This document shows, one piece after another, positions 46,277 through 53,995 of a DNA stretch of 53,995 bases. Location of the stretch: assembly GCA_012034575.1 (NCBI GenBank), contig JAAUPF010000021.1, positions 1 to 53,995 of the forward strand, written 5' to 3'. The position numbers and the translations under genes were made by a program. How positions within the stretch are numbered: position 1 is the stretch's first letter; every line of letters begins with the position of its first letter. The notes below the pieces were generated by a model. That model made no database searches. It was not told the DNA's origin and worked only from the letters and a program-made list of their open reading frames with translations. The stretch is from Richelia sp. CSU_2_1 (GTDB lineage: Bacteria > Cyanobacteriota > Cyanobacteriia > Cyanobacteriales > Microcoleaceae).

Positions 46277-46522
46277 CAGTGTTGCGTAACTAAAATTGCA
46301 CGATCGCACTTGCACGATCGCACTTGTAATTACGACTGGAGCGGAGGAACCAATTTTCGGGGCGAATCTTTAGAAAATTAAACAGCGCCATACTAAAAAG
46401 CGCAATTAAACATTGCCCAATTAAAAAATTGAGTGCAATTTTTGATATTTAATTCTGTAGAGAAGGACATCTCTCAGTCCTAGCCCGTCAGCTAACTTCG
46501 CAGGCATTGAGAAGAGACTGAA
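46277..46522 (+). promoter_or_regulatory. c-di-AMP riboswitch (ydaO-yuaA class)
   Basis: Both conserved halves are present. The 5' core GCGGAGGAACCAA (about 46340) is followed by CGGGGCGAATC, as in GGAGGAACC...GGGGUUAAUC of the class. The 3' core AGCCCGTCAGCTAACTTCGC (about 46483-46502) then AGGC matches CACCCGACAGCUAACUCCGGAGGC of the Thermoanaerobacter aptamer. P1 can form between CAGTGTT (46277-46283) and GGCATTG (46503-46509), and AGGAC/GTCCT closes the inner stem. A GAGACTGA / TCAGTGTCTC pairing (about 46513-46565) overlaps the aptamer 3' edge and may be the expression platform. The permease start is about 100 nt downstream. The class normally turns genes off when c-di-AMP is high. Confidence 0.9.
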
Positions 46523-46620
46523 AAGCTAAATTCCCGAACAGGATAGTTTGGCTTCGTCAGTGTCTCCGGTTGGTATTGTTCGAGTTGTTTGTACCTGCCC
46601 CTGACTCTGAGGAATTGCAA

Positions 46621-47466
46621 ATGTCAATTCAACTTAATTTATCCGCGATCGCAGTTGCCGGACAAGCTGTTTGGCAGCGCACAAAACCCGCTATTATCCG
46701 AGATGCAGTTTTATTACCTGCTGCGGGTTTTTTAGGAATTCTGGGATTGTGGTGGATAGTTGCCAGCTTCAAAAGCGATTTGATTCCCACCCCGTACCAG
46801 GCATTCATTGCTAATTTAGATTACATATTAAACCCGTTTTACCAGCGCGGGCCGGGGGATTTAGGCATTGGCTGGCTGTTGCTGGCGAGTCTGCGGCGCG
46901 TATCCCTAGGATTTTTGTTGGGCGCTGCAGTGGCGATTCCTGTAGGATTTTTAATCGGGATGTCGAAACCGGCAATGATGGCGCTAAATCCGCTGATTCA
47001 AATTTTCAAACCGGTATCGCCGCTGGCTTGGCTGCCGATCGCGCTATCAATTTTTAATTTAGCCGATCCGTCGGCAATTTTCGTCATCTTCATCACGTCT
47101 TTGTGGCCGACTATTATCAACACTGCTTTGGGAGTTTCTAGCGTTTCCCAAGATTATATAGATGTAGCGCGAGTGTTGGAAATGCCGCGCTGGAGGCGGA
47201 TTACCAAGATAATTTTGCCTGCTAGTTTGCCCTACATTTTTACAGGTTTGCGAATTAGTTTGGGGATTGCTTGGCTGGTGATTGTAGCGGTAGAAATGCT
47301 GACTGGCGGCGTGGGAATTGGCTTTTTTGTGTGGGATGAATGGAGTCGCTTGAACCTAAGTTCGGTATTTTTAGCGGTGTTTGTCATTGGCATAACTGGT
47401 TTGCTGCTTGATTGGGGAGTTGGCAAAGTTCAGGAATTGGTAACGCACCGATCGGTTAATAGTTGA
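46621..47466 (+). CDS. NrtB-like ABC transporter permease
   Basis: 281 residues from ATG 46621, chosen for its ribosome site (GAGGA, 46609-46613) and because it lies outside the riboswitch leader; an upstream frame from 46570 is unlikely. Six spans, with the inner-membrane permease loop DYIDVARVLEMPRWRRITKI and LPASLPYIFTGLRISLG (EAA motif). FKPVSPLAWLPIALSIF and TSLWPTIINTALGV match nitrate/bicarbonate/cyanate/sulfonate-type (NrtB, CmpB, SsuC) permeases. First gene of an ABC operon: permease, binding protein, ATPase. Confidence 0.9.
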   Translation: MSIQLNLSAIAVAGQAVWQRTKPAIIRDAVLLPAAGFLGILGLWWIVASFKSDLIPTPYQAFIANLDYILNPFYQRGPGDLGIGWLLLASLRRVSLGFLLGAAVAIPVGFLIGMSKPAMMALNPLIQIFKPVSPLAWLPIALSIFNLADPSAIFVIFITSLWPTIINTALGVSSVSQDYIDVARVLEMPRWRRITKIILPASLPYIFTGLRISLGIAWLVIVAVEMLTGGVGIGFFVWDEWSRLNLSSVFLAVFVIGITGLLLDWGVGKVQELVTHRSVNS

Positions 47467-47600
47467 CAGTTGACAGTTGACAGTTGACATTTTGTAGGGG
47501 CGGTGCCCCCGTGCCCGCCCGATCGAGTTAATAGTTGAGAGTTATCCCTCTTCCTTCTTCCTTCTTCCTTCTTCCTTCTTCTTAGTAATTGAGAATTAAA
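47462..47600. repeat. STRR and GTAGGGGCGGTGCCCCC repeat in ABC operon
   Basis: The 135-bp gap between permease and binding-protein genes is almost wholly repeat: four AGTTGAC units, GTAGGGGCGGTGCCCCCGTG (47496-47515), and a CTTCCTT array (about 47546-47580). Repeat insertion has stretched an operon that is usually compact. Confidence 0.85.
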
Positions 47601-47601
47601 T

Positions 47602-49029
47602 ATGAAAGACAGGTTCTTTAACGAATGGAACCGCCGAGAATTTCTGCAAGGAATAGGCATGGCGGCGGCAGGAATGACTTTATCTGCTTGCGGAATTAAT
47701 GCCGATCGATCGGCAAAAGGACTTACTGAAGAAGCCGCCGCTGTCAAACAGATCGTCGATTCTGGCACCTTAGAAAAACCCAACTTAACAATAGGATATG
47801 TCCCCGTTAATGACTGCGCGCCATTTGCGATCGCCTGGAAAAAAGGCTTTTTTCGCAAATACGGTTTAAACGTCAAACTCAATCGCGAAGCAAGCTGGGC
47901 AACCTCCCGCGACGGCGTGATTTTCGGGCGTCTCGATGCTTCTCCAGTGGTATCCGGCGCTGTTACAAATGCCCGCATCGGTGCCGAAGGCGCGCGCCAC
48001 GCACCCCTGTGCGCTGCAATGACAATTCACCGCCACGGTAACGCGATGACGATGAATAAAGCGATGTGGGATTTCGGTTTGCGCCCGTGGCGCGAATACA
48101 ACGGCAATTTAGAAGAATTTGGCAAACAATTTCGCGCTTTTTTGCAAGTCAGCCAGCAGAAAAAAAAGTTTGGGCCGTAGTTTTAAGTTCGTCGATTTAC
48201 GAATACTTCGTTCGCTACATATCTGCTGCTGCGGGTATCGATCCGTTCAAAGAATTTCGGGTAATTATCGTGCCACCGCCGCAGATGGTAACTAATATGA
48301 GGATTGGCGCGATGCAGGCTTACATGGTAGCTGAACCTTGGAATACGCGGGCAATTCAAGGCAATTTGGGAGTCGGTTTTACCTTCGCCCAGGGCAAGGA
48401 TGTTTGGCTGGGACATCCCGATCGCGTGTTGGGAGTAATGCAATCTTTTATTGATGAAAACCCGAAGACTTATTACTCGCTGGTTAAGGCAATGGTGGAA
48501 GCTTGTCAGTATTGCAGCAAACCGGAAAATCGCAGCGAAGTAGCGGCCTTGCTAACAGAAAGATCTTTTACCGGGGCTAAGCCTAAAACTGGGCCGATCG
48601 ACAAATTTACGAGGCCGGGAATAGTTGGGGAATACAATTACGGTGGGTTTGATGAAATAGACCGCACTTTTTCATCTGAAGATACCACCATTTTCTACGA
48701 TATTCCTGCAAATTTACCTCAAATACCGGGAAATCATTCAACATTCTGTGGCAGTCTCAGAGTATTTGGTTGATGACGCAAGCCGCTCGCTGGGGACACA
48801 TTAAAGAGTTTCCGAAAAATGCTGAAGAATTAGCTAAAAAAGCTTGGAGAACCGACCTTTACCGCAAGATTGTAGCCGAAATGGCGATCGATTGTCCGAT
48901 CGAGGATTATCAAGTGGAACCTGGGGAATTGTTTATTGACAAGAAAGCTTTTGACCCAGCGATCCGGTGGGTTATCTCAAGAGTTTTGAAATTAGAGCTA
49001 ACAGCCCTAAATCTTTTTTTGTGTCTTAA
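47602..49029 (+). pseudogene. NrtA-like substrate-binding protein, three frameshifts
   Basis: The N-terminus has a Tat motif (NRREFLQGIGMAAAG) and a lipobox LSAC. Frame 1 runs to QVSQQKKK. One base lost in the eight-A run at 48160-48167 shifts to VWAVVLSSSIYEYFVR and PPPQMVTNMRIGAMQAYMVA. A second loss near 48746 breaks STF/LWQSQSIWLMTQAARWG. A third in CCC (48955-48957) breaks FDP/SDPVGYLKSFEIRANSP. Restoring three bases gives one 476-residue NrtA/CmpA-type protein ending at 49029. Frame 1 alone encodes 192 residues and the third frame is open to 49066. The ligand (nitrate, nitrite, bicarbonate, cyanate) cannot be decided. Transport is lost if the shifts are real. Confidence 0.88.
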
Positions 49030-49093
49030 TTTTAAGATTGAGACAGTGGCCGCAAAATTTAACTGACAGTTTACTAAGTTTGAGGAAAATACC

Positions 49094-49939
49094 GTGAGTC
49101 AATACACTTTTACTTCTACTACCAAACGCCAGAATCCAGGGAATAGCGATCGCCAATTTTTGAAAATTGACAATTTGTTTAAATCGTACAAAAATGCGGG
49201 TGGCAGTGAATTTAGCGTGCTAGAAAATATCAACTTAAATATTGGAGAAACCGAATTTATTTCGGTAATCGGACACTCTGGCTGCGGCAAATCAACACTG
49301 TTAAAAATAGTTGCAGGTTTGGAAAAACAGAGTGCGGGAATGGTGCGCCTAGAAGGCAAAGAAATTCGCAAGCCGGGGGCCGATCGCATGATGGTATTTC
49401 AGCATTACGGATTGTTACCTTGGCTGACTGTGCGGGAAAACATTCGGCTGGCAGTTGATGAAGTTTTGCAAAATCTTAGCCGTGCAGATAAGATTAGTCT
49501 TGTCAACGAACACTTAGCAATGGTAAACTTAACCGCAGCAGCAGATAAATATCCCGACCAAATTTCAGGGGGCATGAAACAACGGGTGGGAATTGCGCGA
49601 GCTTTGGCTCTTCGCCCGAAAATGTTATTAATGGACGAACCGTTTGGAGCGCTGGATGCTTTGACTCGCGGCAAGTTGCAAAAACAGGTGCTTGACATCT
49701 GGGAAAATCACAAACAAGCTGCAATGATGATTACTCACGATGTGGACGAAGCTATCTATATGTCCGATCGCATCGTGTTGATGACAAACGGTCCGGCGGC
49801 GACGATCGGTGAAATTTTGTCAGTGCCTTTTTCGCACCCGCGCGACCGTCAAGAGTTGAGGGAATCTCATGAATATTACGAACTCCGAAACTACGCTTTG
49901 AATTTTCTCGATCGCTACTTTACCCAGGACGAATCATAG
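49094..49939 (+). CDS. NrtD-like ABC transporter ATPase
   Basis: 281 residues, GTG start. Walker A GHSGCGKST, Q-loop MVFQHYGLLPWLTV, signature ISGGMKQRVGIARAL, Walker B MLLMDEPFGALD and H-loop MITHDVDEAIYM. The SGGMKQR signature and the YMSDRIVLMTNGPAATIGEI segment are typical of nitrate/taurine-class importers. It lacks the extra C-terminal NrtA-like domain of NrtC, so it is the NrtD type; no NrtC is present, so a homodimer is inferred. It lies 64 bp after the binding-protein gene. Confidence 0.92.
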   Translation: MSQYTFTSTTKRQNPGNSDRQFLKIDNLFKSYKNAGGSEFSVLENINLNIGETEFISVIGHSGCGKSTLLKIVAGLEKQSAGMVRLEGKEIRKPGADRMMVFQHYGLLPWLTVRENIRLAVDEVLQNLSRADKISLVNEHLAMVNLTAAADKYPDQISGGMKQRVGIARALALRPKMLLMDEPFGALDALTRGKLQKQVLDIWENHKQAAMMITHDVDEAIYMSDRIVLMTNGPAATIGEILSVPFSHPRDRQELRESHEYYELRNYALNFLDRYFTQDES

Positions 49940-50096
49940 AACTTACGCGCGGGTATCCAGAAACCAATTTTTACGAAAATACTTCGCACTCAGCCCGCAA
50001 ATTAGCTAAAAAGCCCGGTTTCTTTAGTGGGAGTGCATCCGGGAATCCAGAAACAAGAATGCAGAGAAAACAATTTACTAAGAAGAGGTCAAGCCT

Positions 50097-50843
50097 GTGA
50101 ATCTCAAGACAATGTTAGCGCGGTTTGAAAGTGCGTTGGGGTGTCAAGGTTTAGCTGAAGAAATGGTGCTCTTACCGGAGCCAAAAACCAGAATTTCTCG
50201 CAAAAGTGAATCAGCTAAATCGGTCAACTTGATTGTTGGCTACAGCGGTTCGGCCAACAGTCAAATAGCTTTAGATATTACCCTGTGGATTGCCCATCAA
50301 ACTCGTTTGGTAACAACTCAAGAAGTTACAGTTCAAGTCGTCTACGTCATCGATGATACTTGCAATTTTGCGGGAAATAATTGGTCGATCGGTCAGACAG
50401 CAATGTCTGATTTAGACGCAGCACCTATTTTCAATTGTGCCGCGCCTGCGATGGCTTTGCTCGCTGAAAAGCAGCAGGTATCGCAGCGGGCAAATTGGCT
50501 CGATCGACCTTATTTGCAAGCAATTTTCGGTCGAAATAACGAATATGAGATAGCAGACAAAGTGCTGTGGGAAGCGCGCTGTTTGGCTGAGGAATGGCGC
50601 GGTTTACTGAAAGCTCACTTGCGGATAGGGCGGGTGGCCGCCGAAATGAGAAAGGTGGTGGAATTAGAAACAGCAAATGTCTTGTTCTTGGGCTGCAGTT
50701 CTGCTAGCGATTCGCTGATTTGCGAACTAGGCAATAATTTTCCCTGCTGCGTGCTCGGCATTCCTTCGAGACTCACCTACTCGATGGATTTTCAGCCAGA
50801 AGTAAGCTCGAATAAGCGGCATTTAGCAACAGCAAAACGATAA
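50097..50843 (+). CDS. universal stress protein-like (UspA domain)
   Basis: 248 residues, GTG start at 50097 with AGAAGAGG upstream. A 40-residue leader precedes VNLIVGYSGSANSQIALDIT, the first strand and nucleotide loop of the USP fold. Residues 155-230 (RCLAEEWRGLLKAHLRIGRV, ANVLFLGCSSASDSLI) complete a USP-like core. The ATP-binding G-2x-G-9x-G(S/T) motif is not clear. It lies 157 bp after the ATPase gene with a GAAA...CCCGGTTTC copy between, so cotranscription from the riboswitch is possible. USP domains elsewhere bind adenine nucleotides, in some cases c-di-AMP. Confidence 0.7.
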   Translation: MNLKTMLARFESALGCQGLAEEMVLLPEPKTRISRKSESAKSVNLIVGYSGSANSQIALDITLWIAHQTRLVTTQEVTVQVVYVIDDTCNFAGNNWSIGQTAMSDLDAAPIFNCAAPAMALLAEKQQVSQRANWLDRPYLQAIFGRNNEYEIADKVLWEARCLAEEWRGLLKAHLRIGRVAAEMRKVVELETANVLFLGCSSASDSLICELGNNFPCCVLGIPSRLTYSMDFQPEVSSNKRHLATAKR

Positions 50844-50937
50844 AAAATGGGGGTTGAAAGGGCGATCGCAGAAGGATTGCCCCTACAGCAACTCGCGCGC
50901 GCGCAACGCGAAATTAAAATGTCAACTTAGACTCTGC

Positions 50938-50997
50938 TTATCTGACAGCAGATTATCTGACAGCAGATTATCTGACAGCAGATTATCTGACAGCAGA
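50938..50997. repeat. four-copy 15-bp tandem array
   Basis: Four perfect TTATCTGACAGCAGA units. The stop codon of the minus-strand small ORF (50983) lies in the last unit, so the array touches its coding end. Confidence 0.95.
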
Positions 50998-51201
50998 CAA
51001 TTCGTTAACTAATTTGATTCGTCCCCGGCATACAGCCCGCAATAGCCGATCGATCGATCGCTTATCTTCTTCTGTTAATGTGTCGTCAAAAATAGCCGCC
51101 ATTAACCCGTAGCGATCGGCTAAAGTAATGCAGCCAGTATCGTTGACTTCGGCAAATAATTCCCCCAACGCAGATGGAATCAAGTTAATTGGAGTTTGCA
51201 T
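50983..51201 (-). CDS. 72-aa hypothetical protein
   Basis: The frame MQTPINLIPSALGELFAEVN continues TGCITLADRYGLMAAIFDDT then LTEEDKRSIDRLLRAVCRG. It is helix-rich, acidic and protein-like, with codon use similar to its neighbours. I recall similar unnamed small proteins in cyanobacteria but cannot name a family. It is probably real. Its last residues and stop come from the 15-bp repeat. Confidence 0.6.
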   Translation of the reverse strand: MQTPINLIPSALGELFAEVNDTGCITLADRYGLMAAIFDDTLTEEDKRSIDRLLRAVCRGRIKLVNELSAVR

Positions 51202-51810
51202 GGCTAGTGAGTTTAACTCCTCGAAAGCACCCGCGATCGTTTTTAGCGGCTGCCGCAGACGATCGCACTTTACTACTATTAAAGCGATTGCGTTTTCCGA
51301 TTTATGTGATAAAAAACAGCTAAATTTGTGAATTGCATCACAGTCAAGATTGACTAATTATGATAACTTCGAGTTTTGAAAGATCTAATAATTGGTAATT
51401 AGTAATAGATCGAATCCTGTTCGATCGAGTGAAAATAATTCTTGTCGGACTTGCTTCACCAACAATAGAAATTAACCCGCCCCGACCGGATATTACCATT
51501 GTATCGAACAAGATTTCAGCAATCATTGGCGCGATCGAAAATAGTTTGCAGTGCAGATTGAAAACGCATTCCACGCGCTGTAGGGACACGGCAATGCCGT
51601 GTCCTGAGGCATCATACCAAATCCGGGTATCGTACCCCCTTTATGATTCGGCGATTAAGGGCAAGCACGGGGGGATTGCCCCTACTATACAAACTTGCAC
51701 CCGCCTGCGCGGGTTAAAGAATAACGAGGGTGGTTAACCCGGATTTGGTATCATTCATCAACGTGAAATCTGCTGTAACTACAAACCTAATTGCGTTTTG
51801 AACCCTGGCA
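51202..51810. other. repeat-filled intergenic region
   Basis: 609 bp without a supported gene. A plus frame at 51429-51737 is built largely from repeats and is rejected. It contains a GGGACACGGCAATGCCGTG palindrome (about 51583-51602) and a MITE-like element (51614-51751). Confidence 0.6.
51614..51751. mobile_element. MITE-like element with 15-bp terminal inverted repeats
   Basis: 138 bp bounded by perfect inverted repeats ATACCAAATCCGGGT (51614-51628) and ACCCGGATTTGGTAT (51737-51751). No coding capacity. The flanks read ATC at the left and CAT at the right, so no clear target duplication can be called. Inside is a CACGGGGGGATTGCCCCTAC unit. Its size and ends fit a non-autonomous transposon. 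Confidence 0.65.
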
Positions 51811-53895
51811 CTAAAGATTGTAAATCGGCACTTCCTCCACCGCTTCAGCTAACTCAAACCCGAACACCCGCGAATAGAAATAGAATTCGCCGTCAAGGGT
51901 TCTTTTAATATTTTCAGCGCGCCGAAAACCGTGTTGTTCCCCTTCATACGCAACATAAGCAACCGGCAAACCTTTAGCTTTCAAAACCTCCACCATCATT
52001 TCCGCTTGATTGGGCGGCACGACTCGATCTTCTAGTCCTTGAAAAAAGATTGCCGGACAGGATAAGCGTTCGGTAAAATGAATGGGCGATCGAGCTACAT
52101 ACAAATCTTTACGTTCGGGATAAGGTCCGATCAATCCATCCAAATAGCGCGCTTCAAACTTGTGAGTATCCCTCACCAAAGCTTCCAGATCGCTCACTCC
52201 ATAATAGCTCGCACCTGCCTTAAAAACGTCGCGGAAAGTGAGCGCGCACAGGGTTGTATATCCCCCCGCACTCCCACCCGCGATCGCCATTCTTGCGCCG
52301 TCAACTAAACCTTTTCCCGCTAAATATTTAGCGCCGTTAGCGCAGTCGTCAACATCGACAATTCCCCAACTATCTTTAAGTCTTTGTCGGTATTCTCTCC
52401 CGTAACCGGTACTGCCGCCGTAGTTAACATCAAGGACAGCAAAACCGCGACTCGTCCAATATTGAATTCTCAAATTCATGCTGCTAGAAGTAGCTGCGGT
52501 GGGGCCGCCATGACTTTTGACAACCAGCGGCGGTTTTTCATTTTCCGGGGCCGCGAAGTCTTGGTTTTTCGGAGGGTAGAAAAAGCCGAAAGCAGTCAAA
52601 CCGTTTTCTGTGGGAAATTCGATCGGCTGCGCCACTGACAGATAACCCGGATCGATGTTTAAATCAGTCGATCGGCGCAATACTTCTCGCTGATTTGTTG
52701 CTAAATTTAATTGTACGATAGCAGCAGATTCGGTAGCAGAACTACCCAGCAAAACAGCGAATTTTCCGCTAGCTTTGAGTGAGGAAATATCCGTATAAGG
52801 CGTTTCAATTGCTGTTAGCTGCTTGTTTGTTAAATCGAGACTTGCTAACTGCCACTGACCTTGCTGGTTGTAAGTACAAATAATGCGATCGTCCGACACA
52901 ATGGCATAGGTAGACATTCCAAAAACCCACTGGGGCAGGCCGAATTCTGCTGCCATTTCACACAGCGGTTCGATCCCCCCTGCCCCCCTTAAGAAGGGGG
53001 GTTCTGAGACCGTTCCGGCCTCCCCCAAAGAGGATTCTGAGGCCGTTCCGATCTCCCCCAAAGACGATTCTGAGGCCGTTCCCACCTCTCCCAAGGTGGG
53101 TTCTGAGACCGTTCCGGCCTCCCCCGTTACTAAGGAGGGATTCAGGCGGGTTCGATAAAAATTCCACCAATTCGACTTGTCCGAAACAAAATACAAAACT
53201 CCATCCGTTGACCATTCCGGCTGAAAAATCGACTCATCAACCCCGCCAGTAACTAATTGTTTTTCCCCTAACAAACCGCCGCCATCAATTGAAGCAACCC
53301 ACAATTGAGTTCCGTCCCAAGGCATATTAGGATGGTTCCAAGTAATCCAACAAAGTTGAGAACCGTCAGGACTCAAACGCGGCGAAGCATAAAAATCATT
53401 GCCTTCAATTAAAACTTGAATATCTTCGCCGTTTGCCAAATTAATGCTAACAATAGTATTGACAGGTTCGCCCTCGCCTCTGTGGTCTTCGCGCACGCAA
53501 ATCAAGCGATTTCTTTGCTTGTCAACTACAGCATCTGCATACCGACAATCAACAGCAGGTGTCAGGACTTCTGGCTGGGAATCTAATGTTTGACGGTAGA
53601 TGCGCTGGTCGGCAAAATGAGAGAAATAGATCGTGCCGCTAGCAACAGCAAAGGAACCGCTACCGTATTCGTGAACGCGCGTGCGGGCGTTAAAAGGTGG
53701 GGGAGTTACATCCGTTATTTTGCCATCGGGAGTGCGGCGCACGATGACATTTCTGCCGCCTTCCGAAGGCCTTCCTTCTACCCAGTAGATATCATCGCCG
53801 TCAATAGCAATTTGTCCCAGTCCTACTGTTCCCGAAACAATTAAATCTGAGGTAATTGGGGATTTCCAAGAACCGTATGGTGATATTGCAGTCAT
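51811..53895 (-). CDS. S9 family prolyl oligopeptidase-like peptidase
   Basis: 694 residues. The N-terminal beta-propeller (about 1-430; [30 protein letters not shown]) is followed by an alpha/beta hydrolase domain. Catalytic triad: Ser542 in [13 protein letters not shown], Asp623 in GLEDRVVPP, His655 in [11 protein letters not shown]. It belongs to the DPP/acylaminoacyl-peptidase group, cytoplasmic (no signal peptide). The propeller has an in-frame insertion of four 11-residue repeats at about residues 258-301. The monocistronic gene is followed by a MITE and preceded by an STRR array. Confidence 0.95.
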   Translation of the reverse strand: MTAISPYGSWKSPITSDLIVSGTVGLGQIAIDGDDIYWVEGRPSEGGRNVIVRRTPDGKITDVTPPPFNARTRVHEYGSGSFAVASGTIYFSHFADQRIYRQTLDSQPEVLTPAVDCRYADAVVDKQRNRLICVREDHRGEGEPVNTIVSINLANGEDIQVLIEGNDFYASPRLSPDGSQLCWITWNHPNMPWDGTQLWVASIDGGGLLGEKQLVTGGVDESIFQPEWSTDGVLYFVSDKSNWWNFYRTRLNPSLVTGEAGTVSEPTLGEVGTASESSLGEIGTASESSLGEAGTVSEPPFLRGAGGIEPLCEMAAEFGLPQWVFGMSTYAIVSDDRIICTYNQQGQWQLASLDLTNKQLTAIETPYTDISSLKASGKFAVLLGSSATESAAIVQLNLATNQREVLRRSTDLNIDPGYLSVAQPIEFPTENGLTAFGFFYPPKNQDFAAPENEKPPLVVKSHGGPTAATSSSMNLRIQYWTSRGFAVLDVNYGGSTGYGREYRQRLKDSWGIVDVDDCANGAKYLAGKGLVDGARMAIAGGSAGGYTTLCALTFRDVFKAGASYYGVSDLEALVRDTHKFEARYLDGLIGPYPERKDLYVARSPIHFTERLSCPAIFFQGLEDRVVPPNQAEMMVEVLKAKGLPVAYVAYEGEQHGFRRAENIKRTLDGEFYFYSRVFGFELAEAVEEVPIYNL
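52993..53124. repeat. in-frame 33-bp tandem repeat in S9 peptidase gene
   Basis: Four 33-bp units encoding [33 protein letters not shown] and [11 protein letters not shown], bordered on the 52.98-kb side by CCCCCTTAAGAAGGGGG. The insertion stays in frame, adding about 50 residues to a propeller loop. Confidence 0.9.
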
Positions 53896-53985
53896 AGTTG
53901 ATAGTTGACAGTTGATAGTTGACAGTTGACAGTTGACAGTTGATAGTTGACAGTTGATAGTTGACAGTTTGATAGTTTGACCATG
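53896..53985. repeat. STRR array, AGTTGAC/AGTTGAT
   Basis: About eleven heptamers directly upstream of the S9 peptidase start codon. This places repeat sequence where its leader and promoter would be expected. Confidence 0.9.
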
Positions 53986-53995
53986 TTACGTACAG

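Noticed and set aside
46570..46620. Upstream start for the NrtB-like permease
   Set aside because: It would start just behind the riboswitch expression platform; the ATG at 46621 has a good ribosome site and matches the family N-terminus.
51429..51737. 102-codon plus-strand frame
   Set aside because: Runs through a palindromic repeat and the MITE-like element, so it is repeat-derived.

Overview
The window looks like a chromosomal segment of a filamentous, probably non-heterocystous cyanobacterium of the Microcoleus/Oscillatoria type. The evidence is: very frequent HIP1-like GCGATCGC octamers; heptanucleotide short tandem repeats (variants of AGTTGAC, CAATTAC, AATTGGG, ATCTAAA) between genes; dispersed GAAACCCGGTTTC palindromes; and cyanobacterial marker genes (plant-type ferredoxin, biliverdin reductase bvdR, magnesium chelatase chlD, DUF928). 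The genus is an inference from repeat style. I found no tRNA, rRNA or CRISPR array.

Layout. 1-7.4 kb: SpoIID/LytB-like protein, a dead IS200/IS605 TnpB remnant, petF-type ferredoxin, bvdR, then gene debris (nuclease, old-yellow-enzyme and SDR fragments) around an AlkD-like DNA glycosylase, and a GDSL esterase with a PEP-CTERM tail. 7.6-20 kb: an exopolysaccharide cluster with four GT4 glycosyltransferases (two a tandem duplication), an O-antigen polymerase/ligase-like membrane protein, a Wzc-like BY-kinase with degenerate motifs, and a WecG/TagA GT26 enzyme. 20-31 kb: a NarL-type response regulator, DUF928, a frameshifted beta-propeller/transglutaminase gene, a small membrane protein, an aldo/keto reductase, DacB, an epoxide-hydrolase-like enzyme, DUF6636, a LuxR-type HTH protein and a Uma2 nuclease-like protein. 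31-39.8 kb: a monooxygenase-like protein, an alkyltransferase-like DNA repair protein, recA with a probable LexA box, a GT39 protein, a PGM1-type ATP-grasp ligase, a radical SAM protein carrying an inserted TPR domain, and a Bax-inhibitor-1 family protein. 40-46 kb: 15-bp tandem arrays, a PEP-CTERM protein, chlD split by a repeat insertion, an ArsB/NhaD-type transporter, and a frameshifted RsbRD-type histidine kinase. 46.2-50.9 kb: a clear c-di-AMP (ydaO-yuaA) riboswitch ahead of an NrtB-like permease, a frameshifted NrtA-like binding protein, an NrtD-like ATPase and a universal-stress-like protein. 51-54 kb: a small conserved-looking ORF, a MITE-like element and an S9 peptidase with an in-frame 33-bp repeat expansion.

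Strongest points for a second look. (1) The c-di-AMP riboswitch controls what looks like a nitrate/bicarbonate-type ABC operon that ends in a USP-like protein. (2) The radical SAM protein has its TPR block placed between the SAM core and the C-terminal Cys-rich domain. (3) Repeats have invaded coding sequence (chlD, S9 peptidase). (4) Six single-base deletions, four of them clear homopolymer contractions, disrupt three genes, plus one probable extra base in chlD. That pattern must be resolved as sequencing error or real decay before any of these genes is called a pseudogene.
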